A stretch of DNA of 64,000 bases from Amoebidium appalachense (GCA_963693365.1 CAVNZM010000001.1:15128001-15192000); one strand, 5' to 3'. Positions 11,450 through 21,752 are shown, counted from the first letter of the stretch. Made by a program: numbers and translations. Notes: a model not told the origin generated them from the letters alone.

Positions 11450-11979
11450 CGGGGTTGGGGGAGGGGAAGGGGAGGGGGAAGGGTGGAGGGGTAGGGAGAG
11501 GATGATGGCTTGATAGATGAGAGGGAGATAAGAACATTGTGGAGGGCGGCAAGGATGGGCTGGGGATGGTGGGAAGGGGGGGAGGGGGGAAGGAGGGAGG
11601 GGCAGAGGAGAGAAGGGAGAGAGGGGGGGGAGACGGGGGGAAGGGGGGGAGGGGGGGGGGGAGGGGGGAGGGGGGGGGGGGGGAGGGAGCACAAACCTCG
11701 TGAAGCAGTGGCAGCAAATACTCATAAGTCATATGGGAGAGGGGACATACGTCAAATTCGGAACACACAACTTCCCCATTTGGTCCGATGGTTGGGGGGC
11801 GTGCGGGCCACACAAGGCCCAAAAATGTGGATAGGAGATGCAGTATTGTCTGGATTTTGAGTAGCACAATCCATTTTCCCGTTTATTGCTCAGGTTGAAA
11901 GTCCGTTGCGGTGCGTAGTTTTGCGAGTGAGGAGAGGAGGCTGACGATGAAGAATATCGTGGCTGCGATCGATGGACGG
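584..11979 (-). CDS. ABCC/MRP-type ABC transporter, 3'-truncated by window edge and disrupted
   Basis: Full-size ABC exporter of subfamily C; family members move organic anions and conjugates across membranes using ATP. Exons read on the minus strand (high to low): 11979-11697, 10578-10428, 10407-10244, 9737-9578, 8558-8335, 7732-7552, about 6293-6124, 5534-5319, 3707-3516, 2284-2085, 1222-1017, 772-584. Splice phases agree at nearly every junction. The order is end of TMD0, TMD1, NBD1 (Walker [10 protein letters not shown]-loop YVAQQPW, signature LSGGQ, Walker [13 protein letters not shown]), then the start of TMD2 ([14 protein letters not shown]). NBD2 lies beyond position 1. One exon has an in-frame TAA, four have single-base frameshifts, and the 6.3 kb exon has no AG acceptor. 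It is therefore either a pseudogene or a locus with assembly indels. Family assignment is secure; functionality is doubtful. The 5' end is unresolved. Confidence 0.9.
898..941. repeat. Poly-G tract, 44 nt
   Basis: An unbroken G run on the plus strand (C on the sense strand of the ABCC intron). A poly-C run of about 30 nt begins near 808. Such tracts recur throughout the window and their true lengths are likely uncertain. Confidence 0.9.
2085..5534 (-). CDS. ABCC exons: nucleotide-binding domain 1
   Basis: Exon 5534-5319 carries Walker A ([10 protein letters not shown]) and the Q-loop ([12 protein letters not shown]). Exon 3707-3516 carries [13 protein letters not shown] and the ABC signature [18 protein letters not shown]. 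Exon 2284-2085 carries Walker B and D-loop ([14 protein letters not shown]) and the switch region RILVTNQL, with Asn where His is usual; an Asn or other residue replacing the H-loop His could mark a degenerate ATP site. All three junctions match in phase. Exon 2284-2085 is one base short (200 instead of 201 nt): the frame moves between LTLPAG and [12 protein letters not shown] near 2130-2140. Confidence 0.92.
2288..2333. repeat. Poly-T tract (poly-A on sense strand) abutting an exon
   Basis: 46 T on the plus strand. On the sense strand it is A46 followed directly by cag|CAAGGCTGACG, the acceptor of the Walker B exon. The usual pyrimidine tract is therefore missing there. Confidence 0.9.
3924..4438. 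repeat. Long imperfect (GT)n array in an ABCC intron
   Basis: About 500 bp of GT dinucleotides broken by regular CT, CAT and TAT interruptions, preceded by a short (GA)n. On the sense (minus) strand it is AC-rich. Six-frame translation gives only repeat peptides. Confidence 0.95.
6124..6293 (-). CDS. ABCC exon: end of TMD1
   Basis: The frame gives [14 protein letters not shown] and [16 protein letters not shown], matching the family block 'LTaxxvFtalalFNiLRfPL'. It continues one base out of register as [17 protein letters not shown] (family 'VQASVSLxRixxFLxxeE'). The shift falls at TCTTTTCACCCAG, where one T is surplus. No AG dinucleotide occurs on the sense strand between about 6521 and the exon start, and an in-frame TAA stands just before it, so no canonical acceptor is visible. 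The donor is AAAAAG|gtaag. Confidence 0.8.
6478..6831. repeat. 59-bp minisatellite, six near-identical copies
   Basis: Units begin with gagttagtgagtgagtgg at 6478, 6537, 6596, 6655, 6714 and 6773. Each contains ggacgtatgtatg and a (GT)n tail with one CT. The copies look identical by eye. The array lies in the ABCC intron just upstream of the exon that lacks an AG acceptor. Confidence 0.95.
7552..9737 (-). CDS. ABCC exons: TMD1 core and coupling helix
   Basis: Exon 9737-9578 reads [20 protein letters not shown] and [12 protein letters not shown], the ABCC 'IYRKALRLSSxAR...GEIVNLMSVDAQR' block; it lacks a Met. Exon 8558-8335 continues with the helix [16 protein letters not shown] and AEMLR. 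Exon 7732-7552 starts [13 protein letters not shown], the counterpart of GIKVLKLYAWE, and ends in ATFFCYIV. Junction phases are 1/2, 0/0 and 0. The last exon is 181 nt where 180 is expected: a C6 run near its 3' end shifts the frame between FIWRTTP and IFVGLATFF. Confidence 0.88.
9985..10130. repeat. (GT)n/(GC)n array
   Basis: Long GT repeat leading into a short GC-alternating stretch and more GT, in an ABCC intron. It is alternating purine-pyrimidine and so potentially Z-forming. Confidence 0.9.
10244..10578 (-). CDS. ABCC exons: first TMD1 helices
   Basis: Two coding blocks, 10578-10428 and 10407-10244. The first begins [12 protein letters not shown], matching the ABCC GYRxPLExxDLW block. 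The second carries the TMD1 helix motif [12 protein letters not shown]. They are separated by only 20 nt (10408-10427) that look like a minimal intron, gtaagg...cag, and removing those 20 nt restores phase exactly. Without splicing the frame meets a TGA 10 codons later. The alternative is a one-base indel and no intron. Confidence 0.75.
10621..10870. repeat. (GT)n with poly-G, about 250 bp
   Basis: GT repeat, a G run of about 28, then over 200 bp of GT with a few GC and TTT interruptions, in the intron upstream of the exon at 10578. Confidence 0.93.
11697..11979 (-). CDS. ABCC exon: last TMD0 helices and entry to the core
   Basis: The acceptor is an (AC)n-type ...acatacag and the donor is GAG|gtttgt. 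One frame covers the whole exon (283 nt, exactly in phase with the next exon). It encodes two hydrophobic helices (around [19 protein letters not shown] and [19 protein letters not shown]), then a segment ending [10 protein letters not shown] that joins [10 protein letters not shown], the usual ABCC sequence before TMD1. The frame is interrupted by a TAA between the helices, in the context DFQPEQ-stop-TGKW. Confidence 0.65.
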
Positions 11980-12275
11980 CTGTATGTGTTTGTGCACAGA
12001 GAGGTGAGGGAAGGCGGGCGGGGGGGGGGGGGGGGGGGGGGGGGAGGGAGGGAAAGTGGGGCAGGTGGGTGAAGAAATGAAACAGAGCGTCGGTGTGGAT
12101 GTGCATGTGTATGTATTTGTAAGTTTGTGTTATGTGTGTGTGTGTGTGCGCGCGCGCACGCGCATGTGCGAGCGTGTGTGTACATGTGTGTGTTTATGGG
12201 CGTGCGCGCACGCGTGTGTGTATGGTTGAGCGGGTGGGTGGGTGAGGGAGTGAAGAGGCATGTGACTTTATATAT

Positions 12276-12308
12276 ATATATTTTTATATATATGTGTGTG
12301 TATGTGTG

Positions 12309-12357
<49 letters not shown>

Positions 12358-12434
12358 CTTATACAATGATACAATGATATATACATATATATGATATTAT
12401 ACAATGATATAATGATATATACATATATATATAT

Positions 12435-12436
<2 letters not shown>
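12276..12436. repeat. (AT)n-rich array
   Basis: TA dinucleotides (about 45 bp unbroken at 12311-12355) followed by tandem copies of an acaatgatat-type unit, then a poly-G run. This is the only substantial AT-type microsatellite in the window. Confidence 0.9.
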
Positions 12437-12468
<32 letters not shown>

Positions 12469-12825
12469 GAAGGGAGGGGGATCTTCGGGTGAGTTCAATG
12501 CTATGTGTAATGATTTTCTTTCTTTTGAAACCAGGCCCCCGCCCCCCTCCCCTACCCCACCCCGCCCCTACCTTCCCACTCCAAACCCTCCTGTCTTGTT
12601 CCCGGATTGTACCTCGGAGTCCCTCAAAGGAACTACCGTCTTCCACCCAGCACCGACTATACTCTAGCTAGGGTGCTCTGTGTAAAGATATAAATTTGTT
12701 CATTTCTCCCCATCCAGAACCAAATCCATTTTCCCACCTCATTTCCACGGATAACGCCCCTCCCCCCCCCCCCCCCCCCCCCCCTCTCCCCCCCTCTCTC
12801 CCCCCCCCCCTCCCCCCCCCCAACA

Positions 12826-12860
<35 letters not shown>

Positions 12861-13423
12861 GAAAAAAGAGCAACCAAAGCATATATATCCCCCCCCCCCC
12901 CCCCCTCCCCCCCCCTCCCCCCCCCCCCAACCACCACCACCACCAATCTTCTCCCATCTCTCTACCCCCCCATCCCCCCGGCACCCAGCCTTCTCTTCTT
13001 ATAACGGAATAGCAGATAAGAATCGTGTGGATTGCATATTACAACACCACCAGTAGATTATTTGGTTATAAAAGTATTAAATTCAGGGTGGTTTGGTGTT
13101 TGTTTTTTTTGCCTTCTTTCAATCTATGATGATTGAGATGGCCCTCCAAAAAAAAAAAAAAAAAAAAAAAACGGAAAACGCCATGCTACAGTAGGGGGGG
13201 TCGATTGGGATGGCTAAGACGGTCTGTGTGTGAGTGCGAGTGTGAGTGTGAGTGTGTCCGTGGACACACTGGCGGCGCACGGGCATGTAACTTTCACCCC
13301 CCTCCCCCCCCCCCCCCCCCAACCTCTCTCCTCTCAAATGTGCGTGAGTAGTGTTTGTGTGTGTGGGTGGGTGTGTGTGGTTGGGGCGGGGGCCGGGGGG
13401 GGGGGGGGGGGGGGGAGGGGGGG

Positions 13424-13466
<43 letters not shown>

Positions 13467-13599
13467 GGGGGGGGCGGGGGGAGTAAAAGGACTAATTAAA
13501 TTCTTTAGTAGTGTTGTAATAAGTTGTAGTCGTAGTGTGTGTGTGTGTGTGTGTGGTTTGGGGGGGGGGGGAGGGGGGGGGGGTATGTTACACATTTGC

Positions 13600-14460
13600 A
13601 CAAACATCATATGCCGACACCGCAAAAACTAGCAGCCAAGAGAGGGAGGTGGTGCCTGCGGCAAGCCATGATGATTGAACTGATGCGTGCTGAACTGCCT
13701 CAAGGGTCTGAAGGGAAGCCACAGCACAAGCTGCTGCACGCAGAAGAGCGATAATAACTGCATGTGTCTGTGTGGAAGAAGGGTGAGGAGCGGCCATCAC
13801 CCTCAGCAAAAGATCTGCATAGGATGAGTGTTGGGGAGCGAATTTGCAGGATGGGATTAGTACTAAATGCGGCTACGGTTAGGTTGAGACGTGATGAAAG
13901 GAAAATGAAGGAACAGTGGTCCGAGACTACTAGCTATAACGAGAAAGCCAGGGAAAAATTTCCACTCGAATGCACTGGATCCGGACGTCAATCAAAGCTG
14001 TGTGGAGCAGGATCACCTCCCCCCACCCCCCCACCCTCCCACCCCCAGCACCACCAGTTATCCAAAAAAAAAAACAGCGGGGCAAAAAGGCATGAATGCT
14101 GGTCGTAGGGCTGGGTGCGAAAGATAGGGGGGAGGCGAGGGAAGGGAAGAGTAGGGGAGCTGGGGAAAGTATGACTTATCTTTGCTAAGATGCCAGATCC
14201 ATTCCCATGTTTGCTGTTTTCTACAGTTTGGTGCTCGCTCCCTGTCAACAGAGGTGTTGACTCATCACTTGCCTCCCACCTGTTGCGTGTGTCTTCCCCT
14301 CGCGTTAGACGCTTCCCTCTCTCATTTTTACTTAGTTTCTTGTTCTTGCAAGTTAAAGATAGGGCATTCATGGCGACTAGTGTAGCACACAATAAAGGCA
14401 GCGAGGAAACGATGATGACATCTTCAAAACCGTATTCAAATCTGTTTGGTTGCTTGCGCT
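13600..14460 (-). CDS. Possible TMD0 exons of the ABCC gene
   Basis: Two minus-strand open stretches upstream of the secure exons look like membrane-protein exons. 14460-14200 reads FEDVIIVSSLPLLCATLVAM (one helix), then a charged tail with ESTPLLTG; a donor-like ACAG|gtggga lies inside it. 13800-13600 has two hydrophobic stretches, VIIALLRAAACAVASL and TSLSWLLVFAVSAYDV. Both would suit the N-terminal TMD0 of an MRP-type protein. Neither was linked by phase to the exon at 11979, and no start codon was settled. Confidence 0.3.
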
Positions 14461-14499
14461 TGTGACTGTTAGTGCGAACCCTAGTGGGCCGCAAAAAGA

Positions 14500-15409
14500 A
14501 CTCATTCTCTCACCCACCTATAATGCACACGTGATTCTTTTACCTTCTCCCTTCACCACAATGCAAATACATGCAGCAATGGCAAGGCTTTCTCCTTGTT
14601 TTTCCGACCCTTTTCAAACGGTTCAAAAGTCAAAACAAACAAACGGATCTCCAGTTCAGAAATCTCTCAGATCTTTGGTGATGCAATTTCAGCCAATAGG
14701 AAAAGGGTCACGGCCCCTTGTACTATTTTTAGAACCGCAAGGACATTCCGGGGCATGACATCATCAGCAAATACCCCAACCAAAACTTTTCTCTATTATA
14801 GAGGCTACTATACAAAGAACTTTCACACAGTTTACGCAGAGTATGCATGCCTATTGTAGTTGATGTATTCAATATACATAAACACAATACAATATATAAG
14901 AAATTGTTTTATCACAGAAGCTTAGATGTGTTTTGGGGCCGGAAATTTAGTATGAATGCGTCTGATGCGCGCTCGGCCAATACGATTGAACAGTGGCACA
15001 ACTCTTTTGAAACTTTTCCCGGTCGCGGGAGCACGGGCTCTCAGAACTTGAAGGCTTTTCAAACTCCGAGCAAGGCAGCTGAGCAAGGCCTCCTACAATA
15101 ATCTCTTAGGCCTATAGGTGGCCTTGACTCCAAATCGGCCGCAGCTCTCAGCATGCATGGGGCCGAGCGCGGCGGCGGGGGCCGCCGGGCAGTGAGATCG
15201 GTACACTGCCGCCTGCACTGCGGCTGGCAGATACATGTGAGAGCTGCGGAGCACGGCCGACGGCGGCGTTGAGCGGAAAGTTACAGTGTCTAGACGGCTG
15301 GTCCTCCGGTAGGCAGCAGCATGATCATGATTCGGAGGTGTTGAAACCCATGAACTCCAGGGGTGGCGACGGGATACTTGTAAAGTCGGCAAAAAGACGG
15401 GCAGGGGAA

Positions 15410-15448
<39 letters not shown>

Positions 15449-16140
15449 CACTGCTGCCTACCAAGGCCAGGCCACATTCCCAATCTGCCCGCACCCACAG
15501 CTCAGAGCTGTGCCCGCTGTGCCCGCGTCAGCCCACATCACCCTAGGAAAATATGTGTTAGTAGATGCCCTTTCGTTACATCTGTGATGGGGGCGCAGAT
15601 GTAACGAAAGGGCAACTACAACCCTGAAAGTTGTAGTTGTATACTATGTACATGCATGCCCTTTCGTTGCATGCAGTATATTGTGTTATACCCATGTTCC
15701 GCGTCTAGAAGCATCCCTTTGTGAGCAGCTACGACATTTTGTTGGGGCCTTAGTCGTGGGCGAATTTCCTTTTTGCTTTTCGACCGAGTAATTGGTATTC
15801 ACCATCATGCAAGTTAACATCTATTCCTTCAAGGTTACTGCTCCATCTGCTCTGTGGCGTACTCGACTCACAACAATTGTTCGATGCTGGGTGCACACAG
15901 TGCACAAACATTTCAATGGTAAAACCCTGTATTTCTTCATAGTATTATGGTTATGGTGTTTATTAACACCTCCGTCTTCGGGCCGGGAAACTCTTATGTA
16001 CAAAAGCGCTACAGGGGCACCTTACAGGGGACCGTGAAAATGAAAGAATTTGGGAGCTCACTAGAGCAATCCCTTCAAAGCTCCATTTCATTGCAAATTT
16101 TGAATTACGGTGCTCAAATGATTCTCTAAACTGTATAAAG
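14500..16140. other. Intergenic region without a supported gene
   Basis: Mostly unique sequence of mixed composition. The open frames here are short, overlap on both strands and show no recognisable domain. It contains one poly-G run (about 15408-15447) and the hairpin cluster at 15567-15672. Confidence 0.5.
15567..15672. repeat. Cluster of three adjacent inverted repeats
   Basis: First: perfect 18-bp arms 15567-15584 and 15596-15613 (gccctttcgttacatctg and its complement) with an 11-nt loop. Second: perfect 10-bp arms 15613-15622 and 15630-15639 (caactacaac) with a 7-nt loop. Third: tgcatgc-type arms around 15653-15672 flanking another copy of the ccctttcgt motif. No coding frame was recognised here. 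Confidence 0.85.
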
Positions 16141-16147
16141 CTCACAT

Positions 16148-17032
16148 CTATCCACTAATCAGTTCACTAACCAACTCAATCAACCCTTCGCTCTGGAAAT
16201 CCCGTGGCGGCATGGGAGACGTGACGTCAAAAAGAACCAACCGGTCAAGGAGTGCAAACGCTGGGTTCTGCGTCTGCAGGCCTAGGCTCAACAGCGAAAA
16301 GTCGTGGTCGATCATTTCGTTGGGTGCAAAAGGTGAGTCAACGGTCATTAATGTTTCTTCCATCGCAGCAAGTAGTCTGTCTGCCAGTTCCTCTTTCATA
16401 GTCGTCAGATGCACCTCACCGCCGCAGTGAAAAGCCGACGTTAGAGCGTCAATGACTTGGCGGTCAGTAAACCCAAGCGCACTTTTCCCGTTCACGCTTA
16501 GAACTGTGCTTCCGGGTCGGAGTCCTGCCCTATCCGCCGGGGACCCTGCTGCAACGCGTACGATTTCGCCCTTAGAATATTCCTGAATGCCGAAATTACG
16601 ATCTTTCGGAACTATTTTGGTGGAGTGGTGCTCGGCGTTTGGGTTGTCCACAACCTCAAGGAAAAGGACGTCGGAGTTGGTAAGCATGTCCGTCATTTGT
16701 TGCTCGTCGAGCTCGGTTACATAGTGCCGGTTGATGGCTACCACTTCATCACCGAAATTTAGACCGGCGCGGTAAGCCGCTGTGTATTGCCTATTCTTTG
16801 TGAGCTGGAATACATACACGACGAAAACGCGGAAGTGGTGCGTAGTAAGAACTGCACCAAAACTTTCACCAGACACCTTACTAAGAGTGATCTCGCGGCG
16901 TACTTGGCGTTTGAGTGAGCATTCATCAACGTAGATTTGTGGTGCCTTTGTGTGTGAGTGGCTGATTGACCCAGTGGTAGGGCCTTTGCTGAGCTCATAA
17001 TTCATGTTTGTGGTTTCTACAAGCGACATCAC
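16148..17032 (-). CDS. Syntenin-like tandem PDZ protein (294 aa)
   Basis: Single-exon gene, ATG to TAG, with no lesion. Syntenins are cytosolic adaptors whose two PDZ domains bind C-terminal tails of membrane proteins (syndecans in animals) and phosphoinositides. Seen here: an N-terminal region of about 45 residues; PDZ1 at about 47-130 (carboxylate loop around SFGAVL, then YRAGLNFGDEVVAINR); and PDZ2 at about 135-212 (loop NFGIQ, then GSPADRAGLRPGSTVLSVNG). The C-terminal tail is about 80 residues. Total length and back-to-back spacing of the two PDZ units match syntenin (about 300 aa), and PDZ2 with its VNGKSALGFTDRQVIDAL stretch resembles syntenin most closely. A TATA box lies about 125 bp upstream. 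A generic two-PDZ adaptor remains possible. Confidence 0.75.
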   Translation of the reverse strand: MMSLVETTNMNYELSKGPTTGSISHSHTKAPQIYVDECSLKRQVRREITLSKVSGESFGAVLTTHHFRVFVVYVFQLTKNRQYTAAYRAGLNFGDEVVAINRHYVTELDEQQMTDMLTNSDVLFLEVVDNPNAEHHSTKIVPKDRNFGIQEYSKGEIVRVAAGSPADRAGLRPGSTVLSVNGKSALGFTDRQVIDALTSAFHCGGEVHLTTMKEELADRLLAAMEETLMTVDSPFAPNEMIDHDFSLLSLGLQTQNPAFALLDRLVLFDVTSPMPPRDFQSEGLIELVSELISG

Positions 17033-17155
17033 TATGACAAGCTAGTAGGAAAAATAAACAAACTGGCAAGTTGTGTCTGCCAAACCCCAAGCTCCAAGCT
17101 CGGACAGTGTTGCAGTTGTGCAGCAGAGCGCTGGTAGATTGCGATGGAGTGGGCC

Positions 17156-17163
17156 TTTTTATA
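17156..17163 (-). promoter_or_regulatory. TATA box of the syntenin-like gene
   Basis: The sense strand reads TATAAAAA within gcatataaaaaggccc, about 125 bp before the ATG at 17032. A CCAAT-type box (attggtta on the sense strand, near 17212-17218) lies about 50 bp further upstream. Confidence 0.6.
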
Positions 17164-17249
17164 TGCGCGGATCACAAGTCTCTTTGCCAAGACCATTACA
17201 ATGATAAATAACCAATAGAATCGTCGCGCGCGTGTGGTGCCCAAGCCGG

Positions 17250-18170
17250 CATTGCCGGTCTAGACCGGACCGACGGTTCTGACCGGTCCTGGGGTAGGAC
17301 CGGACCGGACCGGTCCCTATTTTGGCGGACCGGTTCAGCTGGGCCGTTTTTTATGAGGGCATATATGTTGTGTCTTTTTGCCCCCGAGGTAGACCGTCAC
17401 AGTGCACATTGTCCCCAGCACGAGTAATTCCCCCCTTCCCTCCCCTCTCCATTCCTCTGCCCTTTCTTCTCCACTCTCTCCCCTCACTTTCCTCACACTC
17501 ATGATCATGCTCTCCATTCTAAGATCTCGTTATATTCGTTATATTCATTATACTCGACACTAAGATCTCTGACACAAGAGACAGGTCATGACAGTGACTC
17601 CCATGAGATTATGCAGTGCGCCAGTGGCTCAACACCCGAGCCAAAAATTATATAAAAGGAGGAGAGCATCTGTTGCTTGTGCTAGCAAGCGCCTTATAGC
17701 TAGTGCAAAAGCTATCACTGCGGAGCTGAGAGGGCACTAGTACTGATGGTAGCGTGCACATGCATGGGAGGGGGTAAGCTTGATGGGAGGGTGCACGGCA
17801 AGGGAGGGAGAGAAGCCTTGCTGAGAAGGGCCCCAGGCCACAAAGCTTTTAGGGGAGGGTGGGCCGAGGGGGCGGGCTACGGCTGGGCCTACCAGTGAAG
17901 CCCCCGGTTAAGTTGGACCCGGGGGCCCGGGGGGGGGGGGGGAGGGGGAGCCCGCGAGGGGGGGGGGAAGGGAGGGGGGGGGGGGGGGGGGGGGGGGGGG
18001 CAGGGAGAGAGGGGGGAGGGAGAACTGCCAAGGCTAGTTTAGGGAGGCTCCGGGGCCCTTGGGGGGGGGGGGGGGGGGGGGGGGCCGGACCCCTGAAGAG
18101 GACCAATTTCGGACCGGGACCGGACCGATGAAAAGCCGGACCGGACCGGACCTATAGGGGGGTGAGCAAT
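17250..18170. mobile_element. Candidate non-coding mobile element with (GGACC)-rich ends
   Basis: Both ends are packed with ggacc/ggtcc units: 17256-17335 (accggaccgg, ccggaccggaccgg) and 18080-18160 (gggaccggaccg, ccggaccggacc). The same units in both orientations form terminal inverted-repeat-like ends. The interior holds a TATA-like element and G-rich runs but no convincing ORF. Short gcattgc-containing sequence recurs just outside both ends. This is an inference from composition; no transposase is present. Confidence 0.35.
17649..17658 (+). promoter_or_regulatory. Orphan TATA box
   Basis: TATATAAAAG in ccaaaaattatataaaaggag. It is a strong TATA match on the plus strand, followed by about 200 bp of unique sequence with no supported ORF. 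Confidence 0.4.
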
Positions 18171-19734
18171 GCCTTGGTGGTGCCATGAACCGGACTCATC
18201 ATGGAGGATTCTGCAAAGTCGTGAAGAGAATTTGAGAATATAATAGCAATAGAATCGTACGAGATTAATGCATTAGGATTTAGATTGTTTGCGTTAAAAA
18301 ATATTTTTTATGCTTTATGCTAAATTTCCCGCTCTAAAATACGGGCGGGCAGTGTGCTGCGAGCGGAATCGATCATGACGCACATGAGATTATGATGCAC
18401 AACGTTCCAACCAATCAGAAATCCCCAGGTGTGTTGTTGATATGATAGTTGATTTGACCGTTGGGACGTTGCGACGATGCGAAAACCTCTATTGATTGGT
18501 TTCTCAGATGTTTACATCGCTGCACCAATGGACGCACCATGTGAGCCATTGCGCAAAAAAAATGCGCCAAGTAACAAAGATCCATATTGTCATTTGTAAC
18601 AACAGCCCTGCCTTGGCAATGATGATGAGTTATAAATAACAAAAGTGTATTGGATAAAGATAATATTCAATTCAAGCTTGAAGTTGTGCCGTATTCACTT
18701 ATCATAGCTCTGCGCGCCTGGGCCTCGTGTCAGCATCGACCGTTTGATTGGAGATCTACCGTTCTGGATCGAAAAACCTGTGAGGCTGTGTTGCTTCGAT
18801 GCATCCCGATTACGTCTTTTGTTCCCAGGTTAAACCCAAAAAAATCATATGGCCTGGGAAACTCCAGCAACTGGAGAGATATATAGTTGCCTTTGTCTTA
18901 TAATCCTTTGATTTCTTGCTCGAAACGATAATGTTGAGGCACATGAAGTGGATCAACGGTTGTGCGCATTTCTTGGGTTTGTGTTTTTGCCCGCCTCGAG
19001 CATTTGGGCAATTTTGCCAATCATAATGAGGCTGTGGTGTTCTATAATCCAATCATAACGCTCTTTTGCTGTGTCAAACCTCCATTTGTTTGGTCAGGTC
19101 GAATGTTTGGGCGCGAATGGCCCGGCCCCCCGCGCGGGGATCCACCTGGTATGCACAATTTGTACAAAAATTGTGTAGGCCTATTGCACATTCGTCCAAC
19201 ACAAACAGTACATAGATACACATAAATACCCCGTTGTAATTAAAAAAAGCATGCTGCACTCCACTCTGCACAACGAGCCTGGTGCGGCGTGAGCCAGTCA
19301 CGATGCACTGTGGACGGTGGTGACCAGTGGCCAGTGGCCACCGCGACCGTCTGCCTGGTGGCGCTGTCAGTGTCACCGCCGCCATCATGTGGGGTTGCTG
19401 ACTCAGAGCAGCTTGTGTCAAAAAACGTGGGCGTGGTGGTGGCTGCTGACTGGCTGAGTCGAAAGTGCGTCGTGCAGGTGTGGCTGGACACGTGGACGTG
19501 GTGCTTTGATACGGAGTCAATACGGCGGAAGCGTGCATGTATGTTTGGGCCTTTGTGCTTGGCCAAGCCACTTGAGCAGCTGCAGTTTGTAGCGCAGCCT
19601 ACTGCGACTACCTTATTAGGCTAAGAGAAAAAGCAACACATGCCTGGAACACACACAAAACACACCCACGCTCGCACGCACGTGGAACACAAGCGAAAAA
19701 CACCCACGCGCACCTGCACGTGCATACTGAGACA

Positions 19735-19897
19735 CACGCACACACGCACACGCACACATGTACACACACACACACGCACACACGCACACACCGGTCACGA
19801 GTGAATCAAGGGTAACTCAAATCACGTCACACGCGGGAACAAGCACAGACACGTGCAACAACAGGCACACACACACATGTACACACACACACACACA

Positions 19898-19941
<44 letters not shown>

Positions 19942-20191
19942 CACTCATACCGTGCACGTGGCACACGTATGTATGCCGAATACACGCACACAAACACACA
20001 CACGCACGCACACTGAAACACACATGCCGAGACACTGACAGACAAAAACACACAGTCATGCACACAAAGGCACGACTGAAACAGGCATACAAAGCCACTG
20101 TGGAGCTGGCACAGGCAGTGGAGCTGTGACCGTCACGTGCACTGCACGCACACCTTTAGACACACCGAAACGCATTGTGGGCACACACGCA

Positions 20192-20240
<49 letters not shown>

Positions 20241-20340
20241 ACACACACATCGTCACAAACAACAGATACACGCACACAGCCACGCATAATAAACTCAAAA
20301 CACACACACACACACCACACACACACACATACACACATAA
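19735..20340. repeat. (AC)n-rich block with (GA)n core
   Basis: Scattered AC repeats with CG interruptions, a (GA)n of about 38 nt at 19901-19938 and an unbroken AC run near 20195-20238. Confidence 0.9.
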
Positions 20341-20807
20341 AATATGTGGGCCGTCACAGTCCTCAAACACGCAAGTGCATACACACGACCGCAAAACGGG
20401 TGCACACTAGCACGCGCCTAGCTAGTGTACTAATGGATGGGCAACCCACTGGCGGAAGATGATCCTCCAGGCAAATAACCTTGCTAAGTATTTTCGTCAC
20501 ATTTAAACTGTACCGTGTGTTTATAACATATTTTAGCATTGCATTTTTCTTTTCTTTCTTTTTCTTTTTTTTTTTTTTTTTTTTTTTTGGGGGGGGGGGG
20601 AGGGGGAGGGGGGGAGGAGGAGGGACGTCGACAAATCTGGTGGTCCCCTGACGCCCGCCTATTAATAGCCACGTAGGCCGGAAAACAGGTTCTTTGATGC
20701 TCCATGGGAACAATACTGGAGCTCGAGCTAGAATCTTAGCCCTCACCTGGCTTAAAGGTATTGAACTGTTGAACTGCCCATGAAACATAATTTAAGGATC
20801 CTGTGGT

Positions 20808-20840
<33 letters not shown>

Positions 20841-21624
20841 GGGGAAGGGGGAGGGGGGGGGGGGGGGGGGAAGGAGGGGGAGGAGGAGGGGGGGCACAAC
20901 GGAAGACATTAACAACTCTATTAATGTTGATCTTTTTTTGCATCAGGGTAACTCCAGCCTCTAAACACTGTATTCGTTTGCATCACATTACATGTACTTA
21001 GAGATAGCACCTTATTCTCAAGAGTTTCCCCATTACCGTTACTAATATATAAAAAACCCTCAATTTGAAAGTCTGCACAAGGCTTCGAATTCGCCAGTGG
21101 AGCTTTCTGCTCCTGCCTCTTCCACCAAATTCACTCCTGACGTCGACCTTTAATGCTCCCCCTCTCACCCCTAATCGTCACTTATTGAGCCACATTCCTC
21201 AGTCATATTGCGCCTTCGTAAAAAAATCTCCGTCACCCTGTAACAATCACGGATTTTCATAACACAGCCCAGAGTTAGTTCCTTCCCCCCCCCCCCCCCC
21301 CCCCCCTCCTTCACCCACTCGCTCTTTTAAATGCCAAAGTGACTCTTACAGACTATAGCTATGTAAGAGGAAACCGTTCATACTCACTCAGGCACCATGA
21401 TCACCGATGTTAAGTTTCACCTTCAGACATCGAATCTCACCAGTTCTCCCCCCCCCCCCCCCCCCTCGCTACCCCTCCTCCCTACCCCTCCCCCCCCCCC
21501 CCCCCCCCCCCCCCCACCCACCCACCCACCCACCCACCCACAAAAATTCCCCCATCCACCCACCCACCCACTGTACCACCCAACCACGTACCCTTATCCC
21601 CATCCCGCCACCCCCCTTCCCGCC

Positions 21625-21629
21625 ACACA

Positions 21630-21705
<76 letters not shown>

Positions 21706-21710
21706 GACAT

Positions 21711-21752
<42 letters not shown>

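Noticed and set aside
11697-11979. Alternative genetic code (TAA or TGA as sense codons)
   Set aside because: TAA, TAG and TGA each terminate an intact gene here (cysteine-rich protein, syntenin-like and deacetylase genes, Acinus).
12570-12680. ABCC TMD0 exon reading EYSRCWVEDGSSFEGLRGTI
   Set aside because: Has acceptor- and donor-like ends but its phase does not fit the next secure exon and no helix is present; too weak to call.
19074-19624. Overlapping ORFs on both strands (165 and 111 aa)
   Set aside because: Neither shows a domain, splice context or promoter; both strands are open over the same DNA, which suggests composition.
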